Shown here in pieces: positions 36,822 to 49,328 of a DNA stretch of 64,000 nt; the stretch's first letter is position 1, and every line of letters starts with the position of its first letter. The stretch is taken from NCBI GenBank assembly GCA_965112735.1, contig OZ218961.1, forward strand, positions 1,178,001-1,242,000, in the 5' to 3' direction. A model generated the notes under the pieces. That model had not been told where the DNA came from. It made no database searches and saw only the letters and a list, made by a program, of their open reading frames with translations. The stretch comes from Phaeosaccion multiseriatum (taxonomy: Eukaryota; Ochrophyta, other classes). The position numbers and the translations under genes are program-made.

Positions 36822-38017
36822 CTCGCTCACAGGGGGCTGCTTTCAACGCTGTGACGCTGCTGGTAAAGCTCATCATCACCCTCCTCATCCCCTTGGTCAT
36901 CGGAAAGGCCGCCAGAGAGCTCATTCCGGGCATCAAGCCCATCATCACCAAGCACAAGAAATGGATTAGTCTCGTGAGTAACATCTCGCTCATCATGATC
37001 GTGTGGCAGACGCTCAGCCGGAGCGCGAACGACCTCATTGGCACCAAGTTTGTCAACATTCTGAGCGTCATTGTGGCCGGGGTGCTGCTGCACTTCATCT
37101 ACCTGAGCATCAACTACTCCATGGCCACCCGCGTGGTGAGTGAGTGAGGGAGTGAGAGAGTGAGTGAGTGAGTGAGTGAGTGAGTGAGTGAGTGAGTGAG
37201 TGAGTGAGTGAGAATTAGCTAGTGAGGGAGTGAGTGAGTGAGGGAGGGAGTGAGCGAGTGAGGGAGTGAGTGAGGGAGGGACGGAGGGAGGGAGGGAGTG
37301 AATGAGTGAGTGAATGAGTGAGTGAGTGAGTGAGTGAGTGAGTGAATGAGTGAGTGAGTGAGGGAGTGAGTGAGTGAGGGAGTGAGTAAGTGAGTGAGTG
37401 AGTCAGACACAGGTTGGATAGATATGGCCTAGCGCCCTCGCGAGTTGTTTCCACCCCCATCTGGTGTCTCTCGTCTCCTCTATGACTGACTGTGCTATCT
37501 CCTTCCCTCCCTCTATTCCTCCCTCCCCGCTTTCCCTTCCTGCCTTCGTTCCTTCCCTTCCCGCACTCACCGCCTCCCTCCTCCCTCCTCCCTCTTCCCT
37601 CCTCCCTCCCTCCCTCCCTCCCTCCCTCCCTCCCTCCTCCCTCCTCCCTCCTCCCTCCTCCCTCCCTCCTCCCTCCCTCCCTGTCCCATGCCCCTGTCCA
37701 TGCCCCTGCAGTTGCGGCTCCAGCCTCGCGAGATGAAGGCCATCGTGCTCATGTGTAGTCAAAAGACACTGCCCGTGAGCATCACAGTCATCGGCTTCCT
37801 CACCGACCTTGGCGAGGAAGGGCTCATGGCAATTCCATGTATTATTGGGCACATGAGCCAACTGTTTGTTGATGCCTACATCGTCTCCAAGTGGGCATCA
37901 GAGGCTCAGAAGGAGGAGAAGGAGAAGGGGGAGAAGGAGGAGGGGATGGTTTTGGAGGGGACAAGGCCTGGTGCAGCGGCGGTGCAGCAGCACAGTGGAG
38001 GCGGTGCAAATGTGTGA
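35337..38017 (+). CDS. SLC10A7: SLC10A7-type (bile acid:sodium symporter-like) membrane carrier
   Basis: Four exons in phase: 35337-35598, 35748-36103, 36833-37135 and 37712-38017; about 408 residues, somewhat longer than animal SLC10A7. After a ~50-residue hydrophilic, Pro-rich N-terminus come the first membrane segment (NVLPVGFALVLTIALSW) and then about nine more. Diagnostic segments are NVVVIFIISGLTLKTDEIKQ, FCTAPTTLSSGVTLVNQAKG (the crossover motif region), LLTVTTNLLGVVTVPFMLKL, LIPLVIGKAARELIPG, and CSQKTLPVSITVIGFL. The charged C-terminal tail is rich in Lys/Glu and ends HSGGGANV. SLC10A7 is a secretory-pathway and plasma-membrane protein linked to calcium handling; transport substrate is unproven. 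The start context is CACCATGG. Intron 2 carries GT, TCC and CA runs, intron 3 a GAGT run. Family is confident; orthology less so. Confidence 0.9.
36104..36832. repeat. GT, TCC and CA tracts in SLC10A7-type intron 2
   Basis: One intron holds (GT)n at 36137-36234, a tandem of GTGTGTGGGTGTGTAGGGAGG at 36227-36320, (CTC)n at 36590-36687 and (CA)n at 36758-36820 ending close to the acceptor at 36832. The TCC and CA frames are not coding. Confidence 0.93.
37136..37400. repeat. (GAGT)n at the donor of intron 3
   Basis: The donor GTGAGT of this intron is itself the first unit of a ~260-bp GAGT tract with AGGG variants. This leaves many GTGAGT-like decoy donors immediately downstream of the real one. 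Confidence 0.9.
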
Positions 38018-38242
38018 GGGCCTCTGTGTGGTGGTATTAGGTGCTTTTCTCGTTGTCGGAGTGTCGAAACACCACCACCACCACCACCACCAGCAGCAGC
38101 AAGCAGCGCAGCAAGAGGCAGAGTGCACGGACCTCAGGGGAGCGACATGGTGGCTTTGGTGGCCTTGCTCACCTTGCTCACCTTGCTCACCTTGCTGACC
38201 TTGCTGACCTTGGTGGCTCGTGGAGGGCGCAGCAGGAACGAG

Positions 38243-38300
<58 letters not shown>

Positions 38301-38362
38301 TGTACACACCCACACACACTTGCGTCTCCTCCCCTATTACCCTCCTTACGAGGCTCAGAGCA

Positions 38363-38514
38363 GCGATGGACCCATTGACTTATTACCTCAGGATGTGTCA
38401 GCGATGGACCCATTGACATATTACCTCAGGATATGTCAGCGATGGACCCATTGACATATTACCTCAGGATATGTCAGCGATGGACCCATTGACTTATTGC
38501 CTCAGCATATGTCC
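38363..38514. repeat. 38-bp tandem repeat, four copies
   Basis: Units start at 38363, 38401, 38439 and 38477 with GCGATGGACCCATTGAC and end ATGTCA/C. Units two and three are identical; the first and fourth differ at a few bases. Confidence 0.97.
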
Positions 38515-39647
38515 TCCGGCAGCGCTGTGGAGGCCTGGGAGTGGCAAAGGAGAGTGGCCAAGGGAAATCGCCAGTGCGAAGGAGGTTCAACATGTATTGC
38601 GTGCGTGCGTGGGTGTGTGCGTGGGTGGCATCTCACAGGGCAAACAGAGGGGTGATCAGCACCCGTCCTCACCCATGGGGGGCACCCCCACCGGCGCGAA
38701 AGAAGGGATGCAGCAGCTGTGTACCGACCTAGCTACGGCCAACCGTACGCTCCTCCTCCCCCCCCCCCCCCGAGCCGCTGTGTTTAGTGCTTGAGCTACG
38801 ACGGAGTGAGCTGGCCCCTGGCGCCGCAGAGGAGGGGAGCGGAGGGGCAGCCTGCCTTGCGCTGGAGAAGGGCCTTATCCTGCCTTGCGCTGGAGAAGGG
38901 CCTTCGAAGGGGGGGGAGGAGTGCTGCGGTGACGTAGGGAGACTCTATATATTACACCCTTAAGTGCCATCTACGTAGGGAGACCGAAGTGAGGTAAGGG
39001 CAAGTGTGTGTGTGTGTATGTGTTGTGTGTGTGTGTGTGTCTGTGTGTGCGTGTGTGTGTGCGTGTGTGTGTGCGTGTGTGTGTGTGCGTGTGTGTGTGT
39101 GTGTGTGTGCGTGTGTGTGTGTGTGCGTGTATGTATGTGTGTGTGTGTGTGTGCGCATGTGTCGCTTCACCTCAGCTGCTGCCCCCTTGTAGATGTGTTG
39201 CACAGGTGGTGTATGTATTGGACTGATTCATCGGAGGCTGTGTCTATCTGTCTGTCTGTCTCTCTCTCGCTCTTTGTGCGTGTGTGCGTGTATGATGTGA
39301 GTGTGATGGGTTTGTGCGTGTGGGTGTGTGCGTGTATGATGTGAGTGTGATGGGTTTGTGCGTGTGGGTGTGTGCGTGCGCTGTGGTCTGTGTGCCTTTT
39401 CTTCCAGAACGTGCATAACTAAAACGCATCTGCCCTCCCCTTCTCTTTTGCATCTTGTCGCTGGCCTGCTCTCAGAGGAGCGCGAGACGGAGTTGACGGA
39501 GGTTGGGCAGCGTTGCTTCGGTCCCTCCCTGTGACGCACTTGAACCGGCACTTGAAGAGGCACTTTGAACAGGCACTTGAACAGCGCAGAGCTTGGTATT
39601 GGGAGGCATTGCTTCGGTCCGTCTGAAGCATGCCAACTTCCCTTCCC

Positions 39648-39849
39648 CTAGCGGCGACACCCGCTCTCTGCGGCGCCCTCTGCGGGGTTCTCCTTGCGTG
39701 TGTCGGCCGTGGGGGCATTCTTCTTATCCAGCTCGCGATTGTCCTTCTCCACCTTCCTCTTCCTCTTCCTCGTCGCTTCGTTGCTTGCCCTCCGGATCCT
39801 GCCAAGGCCCATACGGCGAGTGTCCCGTGCCCTTCGGTCCCTCCTCCTC
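39648..39849 (-). CDS. Possible last exon of a small basic protein (fragment)
   Basis: Minus strand: acceptor CCCCTGCAG, then about 67 codons to a TAG at 39648, including MGLGRIRRASNEATRKRKRK and VEKDNRELDKKNAPTADTRK and ending AAESGCRR. The composition is that of a lysine/arginine-rich, partly helical nuclear-type tail rather than a repeat translation. Upstream exons could not be located with confidence in 39850-40200, and the plus-strand frame over the same bases is also open, so this is tentative. Confidence 0.3.
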
Positions 39850-40220
39850 CTGCAGGGGGGGGGCAGCTTATACAGTACTTGAACGACGGCGAGAGTTCTT
39901 TATCAATATACAAAGAGGCATCTTCCCTTCACAGACGGCGACGGAGGAATACCAACATGGTTTTTTTGCGTTCCTTCCCCCTCCCTCCCGGAAGCCTCCC
40001 CAAAGGAAATGGCAAGGACTTGCCACGGTCAGCAGTCGACGCAGAGAGCGAGGAGGGGCGAGAAGAAAACAGGGGCGGGCGGACCTTAAAGAATAAAGTA
40101 AAGGAGGAGATTCAGAGAACCACTGGTTCCAACCTCACGTCACTATATTCTCTGGGAAGTCGTTACCGTTACATGTGTAACGTGCGATTGCACGGCGGTT
40201 CCAGGGGAGGGATGTCAATT

Positions 40221-40385
40221 TCGACCCCTGACAAGGTTCTGGGTTCCAGGTTCTGGGGGAAAGCGTGTAATAGGTTCCAGGTTCCCCGGAAAAGCCGTGT
40301 AATAAGGCAATGATGCGGTCCCCCTAACCTGGATCCAGGTTCCAGGTTCTGGCCTGGGTCGCCTCAGAACCTTGTCAGGGGTCGA
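40221..40385. mobile_element. 165-bp inverted-repeat (MITE-like) element
   Basis: The first 21 bases (beginning TCGACCCCTGACAAGGTTCT) are the exact reverse complement of the last 21 (40365-40385). The interior repeats GGTTCCAGGTTCTGG in both orientations, so most of the segment can fold back. No target-site duplication is obvious (CAATT on the left, ACACA on the right). It abuts a CA tract on the right. Confidence 0.6.
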
Positions 40386-40405
40386 ACACACGCACACACA
40401 CACAT

Positions 40406-40489
<84 letters not shown>

Positions 40490-40520
40490 CACATTCACAC
40501 ACACACATACGCACACACAC

Positions 40521-40555
<35 letters not shown>

Positions 40556-40615
40556 CACATTCACACACACACATACGCACACACACAACACACACACACA
40601 CACATACGCACACTA
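40386..40615. repeat. (CA)n with a duplicated interruption
   Basis: CA tract broken by repeated blocks AACACATTCACACACACACA followed by TACGCAC; the block occurs twice (40488 and 40553) and partly a third time. Confidence 0.93.
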
Positions 40616-40965
40616 GTCTAATGCTTGACATGCGCTTGACACACTTTTTTTTTTAAATCACGTGGCACCTCTCCCGCCCTCCTCCTGTCCGCCTTCACTT
40701 GACAAGATTATCAATAGGGACATAAGTGAGTACGAGTTGTAAACTTCTGAGCTCTGAAGCACCCGAAGCACTTTCCTATTATAAGTCACTGAAGACTGAA
40801 GTTTATTACCGGTATCGTCCTTCCTTCCTTCCTTCCTCCTCTTCCTCCTCCTCCTCCTCCTCCTCCTCCTCCTCCTCGTTCTCCTTCCTCTTCGTCCTCA
40901 ATCCACGCCGTCTCTCCTCCTGGGGTAACATCCTTGGTGAATCCTTGGCACTGAGACGGGAACCT

Positions 40966-41535
40966 TCTCCATCCACTGCCATCCTCATCCATCCACTGCC
41001 ACCTCTTCCTCCTCGGACACATGACAGCGCAGACGGTGCGTGACCGACCCAACTATGTTCACTGACTCAGTGGAGCTTACTCTACCACCCTCCCAGCAGC
41101 GCTCTGCAGTAAGCCGAGCACCCCCCCCCCCCTCCTTTTAAACCCACAGGGCAGGCATCACCCGGTCATCCGCGGACTGCATCCAGCAAGAGAAGTAGCA
41201 GCAGCAGCCTGCTTGCCTACCATCCACTGCCATCCCCTGTCCATCCGCTGCTAAGTGCTCTGCCATCCACTGCCACCCCCTCCCCCCCCTTCTGCCCATC
41301 CACTGCCATCCCCATCATCGCCTCGCGACGGAGGTGGTGACGAGCCCGAGACACTCCACTCCCACCTGACTGAGCTGGCACGTTACACACACCTGCGGGA
41401 TGGACAGATGGCAGTGGATGGCAGTGGATGGCAGGGTTGGGGATGGCAGTGGGTGCATGGATGGTAGTGGACGGGGCAGTCGATTGCAGTGGATGGCAGT
41501 GGATGGCAGTGGAGGAGGCAAGGAATGGCAGTGCA
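40966..41535. repeat. Cluster of GGATGGCAGTGG / CCACTGCCATCC motifs
   Basis: More than a dozen copies of the 12-mer and close variants: on the minus strand at 40966-41310 and on the plus strand at 41400-41530. It spans the alpha-COP 3' end and last intron. The same motif recurs at 49480-49590, 50984, 51300, 59035-59072 and 60617. Confidence 0.9.
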
Positions 41536-41683
41536 TGGTAGGGGAGGGCGCAGTCAGACACGGCCCACCACAGCTCAAGCAACAAGCGACACGCACAAAC
41601 CGATGACCCACTAACCACAGAACAATCCCCGATGACCCACTAACCACAGAACAAGTCCCTTCCTCGTCCCCTTCTCTCTTCCT

Positions 41684-41738
<55 letters not shown>

Positions 41739-44700
41739 CGGTGACTGACCTTGTTGGCCATGGTGGGTTTGTAATTCGAATTACAGTACGGACACTTGAC
41801 GGAGGGGGAGCCCCTGTAGATGGGGGTGAGGTCCTCACAGTCGATGCAGAAAGGGTTGCGCTCGTCGTAGTCAAGCTCGTACTCGTTACGGCCCATCTGT
41901 TGACTCTTTTGCAGCACCTGTTGGTGATACGGATGGGGGAGGGAGGGAGGGAGGGAGGAGAGGGAGTGAGGAGGTGGAGAGAGTGGGTGTGTGAGTGGGT
42001 GTGTCAGTGGGTGAGTGAAACGAGCGCTGAGCCCCGTGGGCATATACCTGCAAAGAAAGGCAGTACGTAGTAAGGGGCTGGCAAGAAGACGACGAGGCCC
42101 ATGGAGGGAGCACTCCTCCCACCCACCCAATCCACCCATCGCCCATCCATTGACTTACCTTCTGTGCCTTGACCCTGAGGTCCCCGTTCCTCTCCGACCC
42201 CACATCGGGCAGCTCCAGCAGCCGCTGCGCCATGGAGGCAGCACTCACATAGTTCTTGAGCTGTATCGTAAGTCAACAAGCAAGGGAGAGGGTGATGTGT
42301 GTTAGATACGACTTGGAAGCGTTCGCGTGAGGTTCTGAGAGAGAGAGAGAGCGCGCGAATCGGCATGGACTTGGATAGATTCGATGTGTTCGCCTACAAA
42401 CTATCGAGGTCGATATCGAGGGCACCAGTCAACTCAAGCCGGACAGTCGAGTGAAACTGAAACTGAATGACGTCAATCTTAATGACATAATGAAACTGAC
42501 CTTGAAGGCGGTGGTCATGCCCATGCGGAGTGCGAGGAGGAGGTGCGCTGGTTGGAGGTTGCAGTGGGTGAAGTACGCCCCGAGCTCCAGCGCACGCTTA
42601 GGGTCCTGCAAGGAGAGAGGATAGAGAGAGATGTGTGAGAGAGAGAGAGAAGAGAGAGAGAGAGAGGGAGAGAGGGAGAGGGAGAGAGAGATGTGTGTGT
42701 GAGAGAGAGAGAGAGAGAGCGAGGAGAGAGGGCGAGTAAGAGGAGAGAAGAAAGAGATACCGACGCGTACAGAGGTGAGAGAGGGAGGGAGGGAGGCAGA
42801 AAGGGAAGAGAGGGGACAAAGGGAGAGAGAGGGAGGGAAAGAGCGAAGGAGGGTCGCGTACGGTACCTTGTCAGGGGTCCCGATGGCGCTGATGGCCGTC
42901 TTAATGCGGATGCCGGTGATGTACTCTCTGCAAATGTCCAGCAGCTCCTTAAGCTCGTTGCCGTCTGGATAGGAGTTGGGTGAGTGGGGGAGGAGGGAGG
43001 GGAGGGGAGGGGAGGGGAGGGGAGGGGAGGGGAGGGGAGGGTGGGGTGGGATGTGGGAGGATGAAAGGGGAATGGGGGGGGGGGGCATATGGGGGAGGAG
43101 AGACGACAACAAGTGCTTGAGGGGACAACGAGAGAGAGAAGACTACACTGAATCTGAACCTTACAAAGAGGACCACCCCCTGCAATAACTCCTCCTCACT
43201 GAACAAACTGGCACTGGTACTAACATGGAACTTAAACTGGGTACTCTACCAAGTACTAACCTGCCCGTGTGTCGACAACGACGAGGGGAATGGCGTGCAC
43301 AATGAACTCGAAAGCGGCCTGTGCCTCCGCGAACTTGCCGCCGTGGAAGGACGAGTACGCAGCCTGGGGATGGAGGGAGGGAGGGAGGGAGGGAAGGAGG
43401 GAGACGGAGGGAGGGGGGGGAGGGAGGGACGGAGCGAGGGAGGGAGCGAGGGACGGAGGGAACGAGGGAGGGAGGGAGGGGAGGGAGGGGAGGGAGAGGG
43501 AGGGAAGGAGTGATGATGACGACCATGAGGTTCCATAGGGGTGGGCAGTGGACAGACGCCTCGCCTTCGCCTGCCTGCTGCTGTATCACCAACTGCTGTA
43601 TCAGGCGCAAAAAAAAGTGCTGGTGCTGTACAATCAACTGCTGCTGTACCACCAACCCCTGCATCTACCCCCTGCATCTTACACATGACCAAACACACAC
43701 CTTGAGGCGCTGGATGAGGGGCGCCAGCTTGAGCGCCACCACTGGCAGCGAGTCCTCCTCCCCCCCCTTCTTGGCGTCGTGAGCGGTGCGCTGCAGGGGC
43801 AGACGGAGGGAGGGGCTCATGCTGAGGCCGGGCAATGACGTCATGGCACCTGTCAATGAACAACCGGGGGCGCGTGTTGGAGGCATACGGTGGAAGAGGA
43901 AGAGGGGGGAGGGGGAATGGCAAGAGGGTTTATGGAGAGTTACGAGAAGAGACACACACACGTGCACACAGAGGCGCACGGATGGGGAGGGAGGGAGGAG
44001 ACAAAAACAGCACTGGGCAGGGGGGGGGGCAGGTGGGTTGCTATGGTGTGAACCCCTCTCCCTCCTCCCCTACCACCCCCAACCCCTCTCCTTCTCCCTC
44101 TCCTTCTCCTTCCCTCTCCCTCCCTCCCTCCCTCTCCCTCTCCTTCTCCTTCCCTCTCCCTCCCTCCCTCCCTCCCTCTCCTTCTTCTTCTTCTCCTTCC
44201 CTCTCCCTCCCTCCCTCCCTCCCTCTCTTCCTCCTTCCTCTCTTCCTCCCAACCCACCTGTAAACACCGCCAAGAAGTGCCCCCGCAGCGGCTCGAAGTT
44301 GACCACCGCAATCTGCCTATTGAGCAGCTGCATGGCCGTTTCAAAGCTCCCGGCGGCCACGTGATCTGCTGCATGACTGCTATTGGCCACCCACAGCGCG
44401 GTGATGGCCTTGCCTGCAGAGGGAGGCGCGAACCCTCCTCCGCCGTCGCCGCCGTCACCCCTCTTCTTGCCCCCCCGCCCCCCTCCTCCTCCTCCTCCTC
44501 CTCCCTCCACCTCCTCATCGTCACCGAGGTCGAGATCATCGTCATCATCCTCCCATCCTCCTCCGCCCCCCTCGCCCCCCTCGTCCCCTCCCCCATCCTC
44601 TCCACCCCCCCTACTTGGTGAACGAAGTCCTCCATCGTCATCAATATCAAGGTCGTCCCCCCATGCCTCCCCGGCCTCTCCAGCGTCCCCTCCGTAGTCG

Positions 44701-47483
44701 TCTCCCATGGCTGCTCCACCTGCGCCCTTTCCGTCTGTCGTTGAGAGAGAGAGAGGGTGGGGGTGGAGAGGGAGAGGGAGATGGGGTGGGGGTGGAGAGG
44801 GAGAGGGAGATGGGGTGGGGGGGGAGAAGGGGAGAGGGCAGAGAGACGAAGGGAGAGGGGGAGAGGGTAGAGGGAGAGGAGAGGGGGGAGGGCAACCGTT
44901 CAGCAAGGGGGTCGGGTGTACGAGTGAAAGCAAAGGTGTGCGTCAAGAGAGACGCGGAGGAAGAAGCATAAACAAAACAAATACACACACAGACACACAC
45001 ACCACACACTCACTCACTCACTCACTCACAGTCACACACATACGATGAAACAAAAAAAAAACACATAAACGATGAAACAAAACACACACACACACACACA
45101 CGAGGAAACAAACACTCACTCCCTCACTCATTCACTCACTCACTCACTCACTCACCAGCTTCTGTGAATCCTTCGAGGGGGCTCTTGGAGACTGCGAGCA
45201 GAGGCCAGTTATCGGCCCTCACAATGGGGGTGGGGGGCACCATCAGCGTCGCTCCCTCGGGCACCTGACCAATTGGTGTGCGTGTTGGTGATACACGGGC
45301 GGGGGGGGGGGGGGATGGGAGGAGAGCGCAGGGGCGGAAGACGGAGGGAGAGGCTGTGAGAGGCTGTGTAGACACGATCACACTCAGTCTCTCCCTCCCT
45401 CTCTCGACTACAGGTATTGGATAAGGACTCTCGCTTGAATACAGGTATTGGATAAGGACGGCCAGGCCTACACTGATACTCCAAACCTCCTCCTCCGCTT
45501 CCTCCCTCCCCAAGCCTCTCTTCCCCCGCTCCCTCTCCCTCCTCCTCATTATCCTCCTCCTCCTTATCCTCCTCCCCCTCCTCCTCATCCTCCTCCTCCT
45601 CCTCATCCTCCTCCCCCCCCTCCTCCTCCTCCTCCTCCTCCTCCGCATCATCATCATCATCATCCTCCTCCTCCTCCTCCTCTTGCTCTTCCTCCTCCTT
45701 ACCTCGGGCACAGGCAGGTCCTGTGCGGTGAGCAGCTCCTTGATGCGAAGGGCGTCCTCCTCGAGGCCGTGAGTGGCCGCAGTGAGGTACGCGAGTGAGA
45801 GGTTGCCGGTCGACTCCAGGATGGACATCTGTCAAGGGGGGAGGATGGGGGGTTGTTGGTGTGTGAGGGAGGGAGGAAGGGGGGGGTAGGCGGGGTCACT
45901 CACTCACTCACTCACTCACTCACTCACTCGTTCACTTACCCACTCACTCACCCACTCACTCACTCGTTCACTTACCCACTCACTCACCCACTCACTCACC
46001 CACTCCCTCACTCACTCACCCACCCACCCACTTACTCACTCACTCACTCACACACACACTCACTCATTGACCCACCTACTCCCCCCTCCCTCAACTCACC
46101 CGCTCCTTGGCATCCCCCAGGAAGAGGGCATTGTGGAGGCGACTCATGGGGTCTCCCCGCCTCTCTGCAATCTTGAGCATCTTGTGGAGCTTGTCGGTGT
46201 TGCCCGTGAGCAGGTACAAAAAGGAGAGCCGCTCGAAGTTCTTGGTGCGCTGATAGGCCATCTCCACCACCTGGTCAATGGGGTGTCAGGCCAGAGGGTG
46301 TGGTGGTGGTGGTGGTGGTGGAGGAGGAGGAGGAGGAGGAGGTGGTGGTGGTGGAGGGGGAGGAGGAGGAGGAGGAGGAGGAGGAGGAGGAGGAGGGGGA
46401 GGAGGAGGAGGAGGAGGAGGAGGAGGAGGAGGAGGAGGAGGAGGAGGAGGAGGAGGAGATACAGGGGTGGGGGTTGGGTGCAGAGTATGCGAGAGAGACA
46501 GAGAGAGATAGAGAGAGAAAGAGAGAAAGAGAGAGACAGACGGAGAGAGAGACAGACCGAGAGAGCGCGCGAGGGGGGGGGCAGGGTCGGGTGGGTGGGG
46601 GGGTGGAAGAAGGTTCTCTCTCCTCCCTCTGTACGTATTCGCTGCCCTACCCCAGCGCCTCCACGCTGACGATGTGCTCCTCTCTCCCTCCACGCTGACC
46701 ACCTACTTCTCTCTCCCTCCACGCTGACCACCTACTTCTCTCTCCCTCCACGCTGACCACCTACTCCTCTCTCCCTCCACCCTGACCACCTACTTCTCTC
46801 TCCCTCCACGCTGACGATGTACTCCTCTCTCCCTCCACGCTGACCACCTACTCCTCTCTCCGTCCACCCTGACCACCTACTTCTCTCTCCCTCCACGCTG
46901 ACCACCTACTCCTCTCTCCCTCCACCCTGACCACCTACTCCTCTCTCCCTCCACCCTGACCACCTACTTCTCTCTCCCTCCACGCTGACCACCTACTCCT
47001 CTCTCCGTCCACCCTGACCACCTACTTCTCTCTCCCTCCACGCTGACCACCTACTCCTCTCTCCCTCCACCCTGACCACCTACTCCTCTCTCCCTCCACC
47101 CTGACCACCTACTCCTCTCTCCCTCCACCCTGACCACCTACTTCTCTCTCCCTCCACGCTGACGATGTACTCCTCTCTCCCTCCACCCTGACCACCTACT
47201 CCTCTCTCCCTCTTTGACCTCTCCCCCTCTCCTTCTCTTCCCCTCTTTGACCTCCCCCCCTCTCCTTCTCTTCCCCTCTTTGACCCTCTCCCCCCCTCTT
47301 CTTCTCTTCCCCTCTGTGTCCCTACCTGGTGGTTGCCCTGCCTGAGAGCCTCCACTCCGAGCTGGTGCCACAGGTCATCGTCGGGAAGGTCGTAGGCGGT
47401 ATGCATCGCCACCTTAGGAGCACGTACATACAAGTCAAGCATGAGGGATACAGGAGGGGTGAGAGTGAGGATGAGAGTGAGGA

Positions 47484-47519
<36 letters not shown>

Positions 47520-48041
47520 CCCGTGTCAGGGACAGGATCCAAGGTCGGGGTCAGGGCCAGGCTCAGGGTGAGTGTGAGTCGAGGTGAGGATTGAGAGTGA
47601 CCACTCAGGTGAAGGTGAGAGTGAGGATGAGAAAGTGAAGGTGAGGATGAGAGTGACCACTCGGGTGAGGGTGAGAGTGAGGATGAGGGTGAGGGTGAAG
47701 GTGAGAAAGTGAAGGTGAGGTGAGGATGAGAAAGTGAAGGTGAGAGTGAGGATGAGAGTGACCAATCGACCAATCGGATGCACGGACCTCGATGTTGCCG
47801 CACGCCAGGGCAAGGCGGAATTTGGTCTTGGCGTCGCTGACGAAGTGGAGAGCAACCTCTGGGAAGCCCTTGTCCTGCAAGTACGTGATGATGGCCTGGC
47901 CGCACAGCCGAGAGTGCTTCACCATGCGCATCACCTGATTGGAGTCAGGATGATATGTCAAACGAAGAGTCAAGATGAAGTAAGACGTGAGTAAGACATG
48001 GATGATGACGATGGTATTGATGATGATGATGACGATGGTAT

Positions 48042-48081
<40 letters not shown>

Positions 48082-49199
48082 TACGTCAATGAACACGCAG
48101 GGATATATTGATGGGTCGTGATGGACTGAATGAAAAGGTGTGAGTCACATCAATATAACAATGACCATCACGTCATCATGTACTTTACAACCATCCATGA
48201 AACGTCACTCAAGCAGTACTGCAACCAAGTCCCATGACAAAAAGTAACGTAAGGTTACGTAATACATCGTATGGGATAGATACATTAAATTCCGATACAT
48301 TCCGTTACACCTCATCACTCACCTCCCCGAAGCGCTTGTCCTCTAGTGCGAGCTTAAAGAGCGCCTCCGTGTTGTCGATGGCCAAGGTACGCGTCTTACC
48401 CTCCCTGTCTAGGCAGTACAGCTGCTTGCCGACGCTCTTCGTCAGGTAAAGGGGGACGTCCAGTGTCCTTTGGGGGGGGTGGGGGGGGGGGGTGTTGGGG
48501 AGGGGGGAGGGGGGAGGGGAGGAAGGGAGGGGAGGGCAGGGAGGGAGGGAGAGAGGGAGGAGGGGGGGAGGGAGAGAGGGAGGAGGGGGGGAGGGAGAGA
48601 CATTGAGACGAGTGGACGAACAGCACCCACCCCATGCGAGCAAGCAGACGCACCGACCAATCCATCCCCCCCTCCTTCCTCTCTTCACTGCACCCACCCA
48701 CCCACCCACCCACTGCCTCTCTCTCTCTCTCTTCGCTGCACCCACCCACCCATTGCCCCTCTCTCTCTGTGTCTATCTCCCTCTCCCTTCCCTCTCTCTC
48801 TCCACTGCACCCACCCACCCACCCACCCCCCTCCTGTACCACCAACACCCCCACTTACTCACCTGATGATTCCCGTGTCTCCATTCGGCAGCAGGTACTT
48901 GATGTGGTTGAGGGTTGAGTACACAAACACTCTGTTGTTGGCGTCCCAGGCACCGGACTTGACCCGTACGGTCTCGCTCACCGTGCACAGCTGGGGGAGG
49001 GAGGGAGGGAGGGATGGACAGCAGCGATGCGAGCGAGTGAGACGAGAGAGAGAGGAGGAGGAGGATGGAGAGAAAGAGAAAGAGAGGGAGAGAGAGAAAG
49101 GGAGTGGGAGAGAGCGAGAGAGAGAGCGCGCAAGGGGGAGGGACAGGAAACAAAGAGACACGAGAGGGAGGGAGAGAAATAAAGAGAGAGAGAGAGGGA

Positions 49200-49239
<40 letters not shown>

Positions 49240-49296
49240 AAGAGAGAAAGAAGATGCAGATATACGCAGACAGAGAGAAGACACAAGGAGAGCGCG

Positions 49297-49328
<32 letters not shown>

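Larger units (their letters stand above)
38018..41314. other. Repeat-rich convergent spacer between the carrier and alpha-COP
   Basis: 3.3 kb between two 3' ends. It contains (CAC)n at 38070-38090, GACCTTG/CACCTTG repeats near 38165-38215, (CA)n at 38246-38294, a 38-bp x4 repeat, GT runs at 39004-39150, a possible minus-strand exon at 39648-39849, a small inverted-repeat element at 40221-40385, CA runs to 40615 and a TCC run near 40840-40880. No complete gene is recognised. Confidence 0.6.

Noticed and set aside
38134-40603. Cys/Val- or Thr/His-rich ORFs over GT and CA runs
   Set aside because: Pure dinucleotide-repeat translations with no other coding sign.
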